A DNA stretch of 22,548 bases from JBBKXP01 sp038251315 (GTDB taxonomy: Bacteria; Pseudomonadota; Alphaproteobacteria; Rhodobacterales; Rhodobacteraceae), in NCBI GenBank assembly GCA_038251315.1, contig JBBSBK010000058.1:1-22548 (forward strand), given 5' to 3'. Below are positions 15,714 to 22,548 of the stretch, piece by piece. The number at the start of each line of letters is the position of its first letter. Positions within the stretch are counted from its first letter, which is position 1. The translations under genes and the position numbers were made by a program. Below the pieces are notes generated by a model, which saw nothing but the letters and a program-made list of their open reading frames with translations, was not told where the DNA came from and ran no database searches.

Positions 15714-15747
15714 TGATGTTATTGCATATCATCATGTCTTAACATCA
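15714..15747. promoter_or_regulatory. Inverted repeat between hemF and the lipoprotein gene
   Basis: TGATGTTA (15714–15721) and TAACATCA (15740–15747) form a perfect 8-bp inverted repeat with an 18-base AT-rich spacer. It lies 15 bases upstream of hemF and 48 bases upstream of the divergent lipoprotein gene. It could bind a dimeric regulator or form a leader hairpin. I do not recognise it as an FNR, PpsR or Irr site. Confidence 0.4.
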
Positions 15748-15795
15748 CTCTCAGCCATCAGCCAGTTGCCCTTCACTCAGATCGAGAAAGCCGCC

Positions 15796-16179
15796 ATGCA
15801 CCGCGCCATCCTTGTCCTGCCGCTGATCGTCGCAGCCTGCGCGACGCCCCGCGAATCCTGCATCAGCACGGCGCAGGGTCAGCTTTACGTTCTGCAAAAC
15901 CAGATCCGTACCGCCCAAGGCAACATCCAGCGCGGCTATGCCATCGCGACGGTGCAGGACAACAGCACTGCGATGGTGCCCTGCGTCGAGACGAGGTACG
16001 ACGGCAGCAACTACCGCAGCTTCTGTCAGGTGACGCAAACGACGAACCGCCAGGAACCCGTTTCCATCGACATCGGCGAGGAACGCCGCAAGTTGGCCGA
16101 ACTTCAGGCCCGCGTGGTACCGCTGCAACGCACGACCGGGGTGGCCGTGCAGCAGTGCATCGCGACATATCCAGAATAG
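15796..16179 (+). CDS. Small predicted lipoprotein of unknown function
   Basis: The 127-residue product starts MHRAILVLPLIVAAC, a short signal peptide ending in a lipobox (VAAC, Cys15 to be lipidated). The mature part has four further cysteines (22, 63, 77, 121), enough for two disulfides in the periplasm. Two amphipathic, probably coiled stretches occur near residues 23–50 (STAQGQLYVLQNQIRTAQGN) and 92–115 (IGEERRKLAELQARVVPLQR). GAGAAAG lies 5–10 bases before the ATG. I do not recognise a domain; similar small lipoproteins seem common in this bacterial group and no function should be assumed. It is divergent from hemF and convergent with the SDR gene, with only 2 bases between their ends. 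Confidence 0.72.
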   Translation: MHRAILVLPLIVAACATPRESCISTAQGQLYVLQNQIRTAQGNIQRGYAIATVQDNSTAMVPCVETRYDGSNYRSFCQVTQTTNRQEPVSIDIGEERRKLAELQARVVPLQRTTGVAVQQCIATYPE

Positions 16180-16181
16180 AC

Positions 16182-16985
16182 TCAGTGCGCGGCGTTGCTG
16201 ACCGGGTCGATCAGGGTGCGCCCGCCGTCGACCGTAATCACCTGCCCGGTGACAAACGCCGACGCCTCTGACGCCAGAAACTGTACCGCATCCGATACCG
16301 CCCCGGCACTGGCGATCCGGTGCAGCGGGGTGTGATTGACGATTTCGGGGCCGAACTCCTCGTGATCGTCCAGCGTGCCCTGCAAACTCGCGCTCATCAC
16401 CGACCCAAAGGCGACGGCGTTGACCCGGATCCGTTTTGGCGCCAACGCCACCGCCAGCGACCGGGTCATCTGGTCGAGTGCAGCGGTGCTGACCGAATAG
16501 GCCAGCAGGTCGGGATGGGTGCGCCGGGCAGCAATCGACGACAGATTGATGATCGAGCCGACCGGACCGTCCGCCTGTCCATCGGCCTGTTTTATCATCC
16601 GGCGCGCACAGGCCTGCGACAGGCGCAGGGCGGCGATCAGGTTTTGCTGCAACAGATCCTCGACCGAGGTATCTTCAGGGTCCAGCGGATCGGTTCGCAG
16701 CACCTGACGCGACGCATTGACCAGAATATCCACGCGGTCAAAGGCATCGACCGTCGCCGACAGCAGGTTGGTGATCGTCAGCTTCTTGCGCAGATCGCCG
16801 GTGAACACCCGGCCCGATCCCTCGGTCCCGGCCGCTTCGCCGACTTCGCGCAGCAGTGCTTCCTCGTCCATGTCGACGAACATGACGTTCGCCCCTTCGG
16901 ACAGGAATTGCTGCCCGATGGCAAGGCCGACACCGTTCGCCGCCCCGGTGACGATGGCGGTCCTGCCCGCGATGGAAAAACTCAT
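16182..16985 (-). CDS. SDR-family oxidoreductase-like protein lacking the catalytic lysine
   Basis: The 267-residue protein has a Rossmann fold of the short-chain dehydrogenase family: TGAANGVGLAIG at 13–24 for the dinucleotide, Asp38 after strand 2 suggesting NAD(H), Asn115, Ser149/Ser150 in GSIINLSSIAA, and Tyr163. The usual YxxxK is YSVST, so Thr167 stands at the lysine position, and NNAG is replaced by NASR (90–93). The C-terminal FVTGQVITVDGG is intact. The codon at that position is ACC, two changes from lysine, so a sequencing slip is unlikely. It may be a weak, altered or non-catalytic SDR. GAAGG overlaps the stop of the upstream methyltransferase gene, so translation is probably coupled. 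It is last in the clpS–methyltransferase–SDR string. Confidence 0.85.
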   Translation of the reverse strand: MSFSIAGRTAIVTGAANGVGLAIGQQFLSEGANVMFVDMDEEALLREVGEAAGTEGSGRVFTGDLRKKLTITNLLSATVDAFDRVDILVNASRQVLRTDPLDPEDTSVEDLLQQNLIAALRLSQACARRMIKQADGQADGPVGSIINLSSIAARRTHPDLLAYSVSTAALDQMTRSLAVALAPKRIRVNAVAFGSVMSASLQGTLDDHEEFGPEIVNHTPLHRIASAGAVSDAVQFLASEASAFVTGQVITVDGGRTLIDPVSNAAH

Positions 16986-16997
16986 GGTGCGTGCCTT

Positions 16998-17975
16998 CTA
17001 TCGTGCCGGGTGGATCGGGCGGCTGGCATGGAACAGCTTGAAACCGCCCGATCCGGGCAGTTCGACCACATTGCGGAACCGCGCCACCAGATGCGCCTCG
17101 TAAGGCAGGTGCCGGTTGGCGACCAGCCATAGCTGGCCCGAGGGCGTCAGCATCCGCGCCGCCGCGTCGATCAACGCACGGCCCAACCCCGGATCGGCGG
17201 CTCGTCCGGCATGAAACGGCGGGTTCATGACGATCCCGTCGAATTCGGCACGGCGCAACGCGGTGGCATCTGCCCAATGGAAAACCGCCCGAGGGTCGCG
17301 GATGTTCAGACGGGCACAGTCAAGCGCCAGACTCTCCGCTTCGATCAGATCAACCCGCTGCACGCCCGCACGGGCCAGCACCGCCGCCGCAAGGTAGCCC
17401 CACCCCGCCCCCAGATCGGCCATCCGTTTGGGCAACTTGGCGGGCAGGGCATTGGCCAGCAGGGCTGATCCGGCATCGATCGCACTGTCCGAAAACACCC
17501 CTGCCGTGGTGTAGAACCCGTGCGCCCCGCGCTGCGGTTCGGATGCCGCCCAATCGGCGAATACGCCCGGCGTCGGGGCAAACCAGAACAGCCGCCCATG
17601 CGCCTTGGGCAACGACGGCAGATCGCCCGCCCTTGCGCGGCAATCCTTGAACAAGCTGTTGATGCCATCCGTCGTTTGCCCGTCCACCAGAACCAGTTGC
17701 GCCGATCCCGCCGCCTGCGCGATCAGCGACCGGGCCAGCGCCTTGGCGCGCGGCACCACGACCAGCGCCACCGGGGCTGTCACCGGATCGGACGATACCG
17801 CATAGCCCGCCGCCCAGCCGTCATAGTCCGGGCGCCACGTGGTAACGATCTGCACCCGGTCCGGGGCCAGTCCGGCCAGATCATAGCCCAATGGCGGACG
17901 ATAGACCGCGACCGGCCCATCGGGCAGGTCGATCAGCCCCTCGGCCAGCGCGGTTGATAAACGGGACTGGGCCAT
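16998..17975 (-). CDS. Class I SAM-dependent methyltransferase, RsmC-like
   Basis: The 325-residue protein has the two-part layout of RsmC/RlmG enzymes. The N-terminal half (to about 165) is a degenerate methyltransferase-like domain. The C-terminal half is catalytic, with the SAM-binding ADLGAGWGYLAAAVL, an acidic strand-2 end (VDLIEAESLALDCAR) and the amino-methyltransferase motif NPPFH at 251–255. The segment GAHGFYTTAGVFSDSAIDAGSALL before it is typical of rRNA guanine N2-methyltransferases. 16S rRNA G1207 is the probable target by family, but 23S specificity cannot be excluded. It lies 22 bases after clpS and 12 before the SDR gene, on the same strand. The start at 17975 has no strong ribosome site but fits the domain start. 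Confidence 0.85.
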   Translation of the reverse strand: MAQSRLSTALAEGLIDLPDGPVAVYRPPLGYDLAGLAPDRVQIVTTWRPDYDGWAAGYAVSSDPVTAPVALVVVPRAKALARSLIAQAAGSAQLVLVDGQTTDGINSLFKDCRARAGDLPSLPKAHGRLFWFAPTPGVFADWAASEPQRGAHGFYTTAGVFSDSAIDAGSALLANALPAKLPKRMADLGAGWGYLAAAVLARAGVQRVDLIEAESLALDCARLNIRDPRAVFHWADATALRRAEFDGIVMNPPFHAGRAADPGLGRALIDAAARMLTPSGQLWLVANRHLPYEAHLVARFRNVVELPGSGGFKLFHASRPIHPAR

Positions 17976-17997
17976 CGGGGCGAACAGCGCCGGGGCG

Positions 17998-18321
17998 CTA
18001 TTCTTTCTCCATCGTGCATTGCAACGGATGTTGGTGCGCTTGGGCGAAATCCATCACAAGGGCGACCTTGGTCTCGGCGATCTCGTGCGAATAGACGCCG
18101 ACAACGGCCAGCCCCTTTTGATGCACCGTCAGCATCAGTTCAAAGGCCTGCGCGTGGGTCATCCCGAAAAACCGTTCCAGCACATGCACAACGAATTCCA
18201 TCGGGGTGTAATCGTCATTCAGGATCAGCACCTTGTACAGCGGCGGGCGGGCGGTTTTTGGACGGGTTTCAAGGATGACGCCGACATCGTTGTCGCCGCC
18301 TTCCTTTCGATCCGCCATCAT
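17998..18321 (-). CDS. clpS: ATP-dependent Clp protease adaptor ClpS
   Basis: The 107-residue protein has a charged flexible N-terminus (MMADRKEGGDNDVGVILETRPKT) and the ClpS core PPLYKVLILNDDYTPMEFVVHVLERFFGM, then TVHQKGLAVVGVYSHEIAETKV and the terminal HPLQCTMEKE. It binds the ClpA N-domain and delivers N-degron substrates to ClpAP; the NDD-TPMEFV region and the histidine of TVHQKG form the N-degron pocket. The start is uncertain: the ATG at 18321 (or 18318) gives the usual length, while ATG 18339 and a TTG further upstream are also in frame and none has a clear ribosome site. It heads the leftward string with the methyltransferase and SDR genes. Confidence 0.93.
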   Translation of the reverse strand: MMADRKEGGDNDVGVILETRPKTARPPLYKVLILNDDYTPMEFVVHVLERFFGMTHAQAFELMLTVHQKGLAVVGVYSHEIAETKVALVMDFAQAHQHPLQCTMEKE

Positions 18322-18787
18322 CGTCACGCCATCGCGCATGTGCACCAAAGTCCGGGGTTTCCTGAACGCCTTATATAGGCGATGCAGGGCTTAAGAAAAG
18401 ACCACAGATTGGGAACGGTCATGGCAAAGCGCCGGACGACCGGGTTGGATGCCGACGTTACACATTGTCACAATGAGCGGCATTTTCAGTCAGCGCAGGT
18501 GCAATTCGCCGACCCGCCGCGCGATCACGTCGCCACGCGGCAGGCTGGTTGATTTGCCCGGTGGGTCGCCGCATTCGGCTGAACCCACTGCCACAATCGC
18601 GCCATAATCGTCGATATAGTACATGCGCAGACGCAGGACACTACCCCTAGGGTTGAGCATCTTCCTAAAAATAAAACCCGTTGAAATTAGGGTGTTTTCC
18701 GATCCGCGAACCCGTGCTAGGGTTTTCCCAATCATAAGGTTCCGCAAAAAAGCAGGGACCACGAGGCAGAGAATCGAGGCTGACGAC
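18322..18787. other. Long intergenic region with palindromes and repeats
   Basis: This 466-base gap separates divergent clpS and the DD-carboxypeptidase gene. Visible features are a perfect palindrome CATTGT-C-ACAATG (18463–18475); CTAGGGTT repeated at 18647–18654 and 18717–18724; TAGGGTGTTTTCC at 18688–18700 echoed by TAGGGTTTTCCC at 18718–18729; and AAAACCC (18673–18679) as the inverse of GGGTTTT (18720–18726). The stretch 18660–18750 is AT-richer than its surroundings and is the likely promoter region of the carboxypeptidase gene, though no textbook -35/-10 pair stands out. A doubtful small minus-strand ORF is listed separately. Confidence 0.45.
18490..18624 (-). CDS. Doubtful 44-residue ORF
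   Basis: An ATG at 18624 opens a 44-codon frame starting MYYIDDYGAIVAVGSAECG and ending RRVGELHLR. Third positions are GC-rich, as in the neighbouring genes, and the frame extends upstream to 18762 without a stop. No good ribosome site precedes either start, and I recognise no family. It could be a small protein, a decayed gene end, or chance in high-GC DNA. Confidence 0.22.
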   Translation of the reverse strand: MYYIDDYGAIVAVGSAECGDPPGKSTSLPRGDVIARRVGELHLR

Positions 18788-20365
18788 GTGGCAGGTCGTT
18801 TAAGACAGTGCGCCCGTAATGGGTATTTCCTGATGTGTCTGGTCCTAGCGACAGCACTGATGCCACTTGGCGCATGGGCCGCGCCCTATGCCGATTTCGT
18901 CATCGACGCCCGTACCGGCGAGGTGCTGCATGCAGAAAACGCCGATACCCGCCTGCACCCCGCCTCTCTGACCAAGATGATGACGCTGTATATCGCGTTT
19001 CAGGCAATCGAACGGGGCGAGATTTCGCTGGACACCGAAGTAACAGTCACCGCGCTGGCGGCCAACGAGCCCCCGTCGAAACTGGGATTGCGGGCGGGGC
19101 AGCGGATTCGCCTGCGCTATCTGATCCGTGCCGCAGCAGTCAAATCAGCCAACGATTGCGCCACCGCCATCGGTATTGCGATCGCGGGATCCGAATCGGC
19201 TTTTGCCGACCGCATGAACCGCACCGCCGCCGCCATGGGCATGACGAACACCACGTTCCGCAACGCCAACGGCCTGACCCGCGACGGGCACAGGTCAACC
19301 GCCCGCGACATGACGACGCTGGGGCGGCACGTGATTTACGACTTTCCGCAGTATTACAATCTGTTCTCGCGCCGCTCTGCCGATGCGGGAATCGCCCAGG
19401 TCGCAAATACAAACCGCCGTTTCCTTGACAGCTATTCGGGCGCTGATGGCATCAAGACCGGATATACCAACCCGGCAGGGTTCAACCTTGTCGCCTCGGC
19501 CCAGCGGGGCAACGTTCGAATCATCGCCACCGTGTTCGGCGGCACTTCGACGGCCAACCGCAATGCCCGGGTGAGCGAACTGTTGGACCTCGGATTTGCC
19601 CAAGCACCCGGCAACGCCCGCGTCAACGTCCCGCCGCCAATTGTCGTGGCCAACGCCAACCCCGAGGTCGTGGTCGGCAGCAGTACGGGCACGCCGGGTG
19701 GGGCCGGCAAGACGATCCGCGTCACCGGGCTTGTGGTGTCCAGCCCACGGCCAACCGCCCGCAACGTGCCCGACGCAGCGCTGGTTGCCGTCAACAGCGC
19801 GGTGATCGACGACGCCGTGGCAGAGGCGCTTGCTGTTGCTGTTGCCGCGCCCGAATCGACCCCGCAGGTCATCGCCGCCGTGGCAGCACCACCGGAATTG
19901 CCCTTTCAGGTAGTCGCAGACAATCAGGGTGCGACACCCGAATCCCCAGACGCCGAAGAGGGGGACGCGCCCGAAATGGTAGTGCAGGTCGCGGGGGGCG
20001 ACGCCGCGGCCCCACAGGCGCGCCCGGTTGAAATCGTCGTCGCCGCGGCCGATGTGATGGTCGCGCCGCCCGCCCCACCCGTCATCGCCGAACCCGAAAT
20101 CGTCACCCGCGTTTCGACGTCCGGCGGCCGCAACTGGGGCGTCAATGTCGGGCGCTATAATTCACGGAACGAGGCCGAACGGGTGCTGATGCGACTGGCT
20201 TTGAGCGAGATGACCACGCTTGACGGGTCATTGCGCCGGATCAGCCAGCGATCGACCGGCTATGACGCCAATTTCATGGGTCTGACCCGCGAAACCGCCG
20301 ATCTGGCGTGTCGTCGCCTGCAGGCACGCGGCACCACATGTTTCATGATCGGGACGGACGGCTGA
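18788..20365 (+). CDS. D-alanyl-D-alanine carboxypeptidase (PBP5/6-type) with C-terminal SPOR domain
   Basis: The 525-residue protein has a signal peptide (about 1–31, ending ALMPLGAWA) and an S11 carboxypeptidase domain with SLTK (Ser60, Lys63), SAN (120–122) and KTG (223–225). A long Ala/Val/Pro-rich linker (about 290–450) follows, then a SPOR peptidoglycan-binding domain (NWGVNVGRYNSRNEAERVL to the end). It should trim the terminal D-alanine of pentapeptides in the periplasm, and the SPOR domain would target it to denuded glycan strands, as at septa. The start is taken as GTG at 18788: GAGG lies 8 bases upstream and this start gives a positively charged n-region, while the ATG at 18833 would leave none. 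An ATG at 18623 is in frame but would add 55 unlikely residues. Confidence 0.92.
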   Translation: MAGRLRQCARNGYFLMCLVLATALMPLGAWAAPYADFVIDARTGEVLHAENADTRLHPASLTKMMTLYIAFQAIERGEISLDTEVTVTALAANEPPSKLGLRAGQRIRLRYLIRAAAVKSANDCATAIGIAIAGSESAFADRMNRTAAAMGMTNTTFRNANGLTRDGHRSTARDMTTLGRHVIYDFPQYYNLFSRRSADAGIAQVANTNRRFLDSYSGADGIKTGYTNPAGFNLVASAQRGNVRIIATVFGGTSTANRNARVSELLDLGFAQAPGNARVNVPPPIVVANANPEVVVGSSTGTPGGAGKTIRVTGLVVSSPRPTARNVPDAALVAVNSAVIDDAVAEALAVAVAAPESTPQVIAAVAAPPELPFQVVADNQGATPESPDAEEGDAPEMVVQVAGGDAAAPQARPVEIVVAAADVMVAPPAPPVIAEPEIVTRVSTSGGRNWGVNVGRYNSRNEAERVLMRLALSEMTTLDGSLRRISQRSTGYDANFMGLTRETADLACRRLQARGTTCFMIGTDG

Positions 20366-20387
20366 CGGTGGTGACAGGCAGATTGCC

Positions 20388-21983
20388 CTAAACCGCCCGC
20401 CCTTCAAACGCGGCCACCATCAGTGCCTTGGTGTATCCGGTCTGCGGCGCATCGAATATCGCCGCTGCGTCCCCGGCCTCGACCACGTCGCCGTTCTTCA
20501 TTACCATGACCTTGTGCGACAGCGCCCGAACGACCTTGAGGTCGTGGGAAATGAACAGATAAGCCAGCCCGTATTTGGCCTGTAAATTGCGCAGCAATTC
20601 AACGATTTGTACCTGCACCGTCATGTCCAGTGCCGATGTCGGCTCGTCCAGCACCAACAGTTGCGGGCGCAGGATCATCGCGCGTGCAATTGCGATCCGC
20701 TGCCGCTGACCACCGGAAAATTCGTGCGGATAGCGGTCCATCAGGGCCGGGTCGATGCCCACCTCTCCCATCACCTCGCGCACCATGTCGCGCCGGTCGC
20801 GGCTGGGGTCAATGGCGTGAACCGTCAACCCCTCGGCAATGATCTGGGCGACGGTCATGCGCGGGCTCAGCGACCCGAACGGATCCTGAAAGACGATCTG
20901 CATAGCCGACCGCAATGGGCGCACCTGCCGCTGGTTCATCCCGTCGATCCGCTGCCCCTGCAACGTGATCGCGCCCTTGGACGCGATCAGCCGCATGATC
21001 GCCAGCGCCAGCGTCGTCTTGCCCGACCCGGACTCGCCCACGATCCCCACGGTTTCGCCTGCCCGCACAGTCAGGGTCGCGGCGTTGACCGCTTTGACAT
21101 AGCCCACGGTGCGGCGCAGCAGCCCGCGATGGATCGGAAACCAGATGCGCAGCGCGTCGGTTTCGACCACCACCTTGGCCCCGTCTGGAACCGGAGTCGG
21201 CAACCCGGTCGATTCCGCCGCCAGCAGCGTCTGCGTATAGGGATGCTGCGGATTGGCGAAAATCTCGGCCGTCGGCCCCTGTTCGACGATCTGCCCGTCC
21301 TTCATCACGCAGACACGGTCGGCGATCTTGCGGACGATGGTCAGGTCGTGGGTGATGAAAAGCAGGCTCATCCCTTCGTCGCGTTTCAGGTCCGCCATCA
21401 GGTCCAAAATCTGCGCCTGAATTGTCACGTCCAACGCTGTCGTCGGCTCATCCGCGATCAGCAGTTCGGGACCGTTGGCCAGCGCCATCGCAATCATCAC
21501 CCGCTGGCGTTGACCGCCCGACAGCTGGTGGGGATAGGCCCCAAGCCGGGTCTCGGGGTCACGGATGCCGACCTTGGTCATCAGTTCGATGATCCGTCCC
21601 CGCACCGCCGTACCGCGCAGGCCCTGATGCAGTTCGATGCTTTCGGCCACTTGCTTTTCCAGCGTGTGCAGCGGGTTCAGCGAGGTCATCGGTTCCTGAA
21701 AGATGAAACTGATGTCGTTGCCCCGGACCCGGCGCAATTCGTTCTCCGACGCGCCGATCATCTGGGTGCCGCCATAGGTGATGGACCCGCCCACCGTCGC
21801 GCTGTCGCCAAGCAGGCCGACCGTGGACAGCGCCGTGACCGACTTGCCCGACCCGGATTCGCCGACCAGCGCCACCGTCTCGCCCTTGCCCACGGTAAAC
21901 GACACGCCGCGCACCGCATGTGTCACGTCGCCGTCTTGGCGAAAACTGACGGTCAGGTCGCGGACGTCCAGAACCGCGCTCAT
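20388..21983 (-). CDS. yejF: Fused dual ATP-binding protein of a Yej-type oligopeptide ABC importer
   Basis: The 531-residue protein contains two complete ABC ATPase domains. The first has Walker A GESGSGKS (41–48), signature LSGGQ (154–158) and Walker B LLIADEP (174–180). The second has Walker A GESGSGKT (316–323), FSGGQ (422–426) and LLVLDEP (442–448). Each half has the oligopeptide/dipeptide-type extension (NPQHPYTQTLLAAES; QTGYTKALMVAA). The tandem form matches YejF, which energises import of oligopeptides and, in enterobacteria, microcin C. The start at 21983 overlaps the stop of the upstream permease gene (ATGA); the longer frame to 22088 lies within that gene and is not real. Exact substrate is unknown. 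The gene ends 22 bases from the convergent carboxypeptidase stop. Confidence 0.92.
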   Translation of the reverse strand: MSAVLDVRDLTVSFRQDGDVTHAVRGVSFTVGKGETVALVGESGSGKSVTALSTVGLLGDSATVGGSITYGGTQMIGASENELRRVRGNDISFIFQEPMTSLNPLHTLEKQVAESIELHQGLRGTAVRGRIIELMTKVGIRDPETRLGAYPHQLSGGQRQRVMIAMALANGPELLIADEPTTALDVTIQAQILDLMADLKRDEGMSLLFITHDLTIVRKIADRVCVMKDGQIVEQGPTAEIFANPQHPYTQTLLAAESTGLPTPVPDGAKVVVETDALRIWFPIHRGLLRRTVGYVKAVNAATLTVRAGETVGIVGESGSGKTTLALAIMRLIASKGAITLQGQRIDGMNQRQVRPLRSAMQIVFQDPFGSLSPRMTVAQIIAEGLTVHAIDPSRDRRDMVREVMGEVGIDPALMDRYPHEFSGGQRQRIAIARAMILRPQLLVLDEPTSALDMTVQVQIVELLRNLQAKYGLAYLFISHDLKVVRALSHKVMVMKNGDVVEAGDAAAIFDAPQTGYTKALMVAAFEGRAV

Positions 21984-22548
21984 GCAAAGGTCTTTCGCGG
22001 GTCGAACGCATCGCGCACGCCCTCGAAGATGAACACCAGCAGAGACAGCATGATCGCGAAGGTAAAGAACGCGGCAAAGCCGAGCCACGGTGCCTGCAGG
22101 TTCTGTTTAGCTTGAAGGCTGAGTTCGCCCAAGGATGGGGCGGATGAGGGTAGCCCGAAGCCAAGGAAATCGAGGCTGGCCAATGTTCCAATGGCCCCCG
22201 TCACAAGGAACGGCAGCATCGTTACCGTCGCCACCATCGCGTTGGGCAGGATATGGCGGAACATGATCGTGCGGTCACCCACACCCAGCGCGCGTGCCGC
22301 GCGGACGTATTCGAAATTGCGCGCCCGCAGAAATTCGGCCCGCACCAGCCCGACCAGCGCAGGCCAACCAAACAGAACGATCAGGAACACCAGCAGCCAG
22401 AAACTTCGGCCCAGAATCGCGAACACGATGATGATGACATACAGCGACGGCATCCCGTTCCAGATTTCCAGAAACCGTTGCAAGACAAGGTCGGTCCAGC
22501 CACCGAAATAGCCCTGCACCGCGCCCATCGTAATGCCGATGGCCGACG
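21980..22548 (-). CDS. yejE: ABC importer permease, YejE type (5' end outside window)
   Basis: The frame is open to the right edge, so 188 C-terminal residues are visible and the start is missing. There are about four hydrophobic segments and the EAA loop that contacts the ATPase (EYVRAARALGVGDRTIMFRHILPNA), preceded by GAVQGYFGGWTDLVLQRFLEIWNGMPSLYVI and followed by LASLDFLGFGLPSSAPSLGEL, all typical of YejE/OppC-type permeases. It would form the membrane channel with a YejB partner expected further right. It overlaps the yejF start by ATGA, showing one operon. The ATG at 22528 is internal, not the start. Confidence 0.9.
   Translation of the reverse strand, partial: SAIGITMGAVQGYFGGWTDLVLQRFLEIWNGMPSLYVIIIVFAILGRSFWLLVFLIVLFGWPALVGLVRAEFLRARNFEYVRAARALGVGDRTIMFRHILPNAMVATVTMLPFLVTGAIGTLASLDFLGFGLPSSAPSLGELSLQAKQNLQAPWLGFAAFFTFAIMLSLLVFIFEGVRDAFDPRKTFA

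Noticed and set aside
18421..18555. 44-codon forward frame starting MAKRRTTGLD
   Set aside because: No good ribosome site or family resemblance, and it runs through the CATTGT-C-ACAATG palindrome and opposite another weak candidate frame.
20607..22115. 502-codon open frame opposite yejF
   Set aside because: Antisense of two clear ABC ATPase domains; the composition is shadow-like.
1..22548. CRISPR array, insertion sequence, prophage or att sites
   Set aside because: No regularly spaced repeats, transposase or integrase-like frames, or flanking direct repeats. The tRNA's 3' end shows no nearby duplicate or integrase, so no island is inserted there within the window.

Overview
The window is about 22.5 kb of high-GC, gene-dense chromosomal DNA. 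It reads like a Rhodobacteraceae (Roseobacter/Rhodobacter-type alphaproteobacterium) genome: PuuE fused to UraD, a short-Q-loop cytochrome bd, hemC and hemE divergent with hemF nearby, a clpS–methyltransferase–SDR string, and a SPOR-tailed DD-carboxypeptidase. Taxonomy is inferred from these families and their order, not from a marker gene. I see no insertion sequence, prophage, CRISPR array, toxin–antitoxin pair or other sign of transfer. It looks like ordinary core chromosome with one catabolic island.

Region 1 (1–5183) is a urate/allantoin catabolic cluster: a membrane urate oxidase (puuD, running off the left edge), a divergent LysR regulator, 5-hydroxyisourate hydrolase, a fused allantoinase/OHCU decarboxylase, ureidoglycine aminohydrolase (allE) and ureidoglycolate lyase (allA). 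Together they cover urate to glyoxylate except for the allantoate-hydrolysing step, which is not in the window. A near-perfect dyad between puuD and the LysR gene is a good operator candidate.

Region 2 (5471–8135) holds cydAB for a cyanide-insensitive-type quinol oxidase, a GC-rich hairpin, and a tRNA with a CAT anticodon that has its own promoter and a strong hairpin after it. Region 3 (8257–10872) is a two-gene unit: a D-2-hydroxyglutarate dehydrogenase-type flavoprotein and an MFS transporter. Region 4 (10869–16179) is haem biosynthesis (hemC divergent from hemE, and hemF), interrupted by a PhoX/DUF839 exported protein with a possible Pho box, and followed by a small cysteine-containing lipoprotein.

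Region 5 (16182–18321) is a leftward string of clpS, an RsmC-like methyltransferase and an SDR whose catalytic lysine position is threonine. A 466-base region follows (18322–18787), with palindromes, repeats and one doubtful small ORF. Region 6 (18788–22548) holds a penicillin-binding DD-carboxypeptidase with a GTG start and, on the other strand, the distal part of a Yej-type oligopeptide ABC importer (yejF, and yejE cut by the right edge). I did not find a clearly novel system. The most unusual items are the SDR lacking its lysine, the acceptor-stem mismatch in the tRNA, and several unassigned dyads in regulatory regions.
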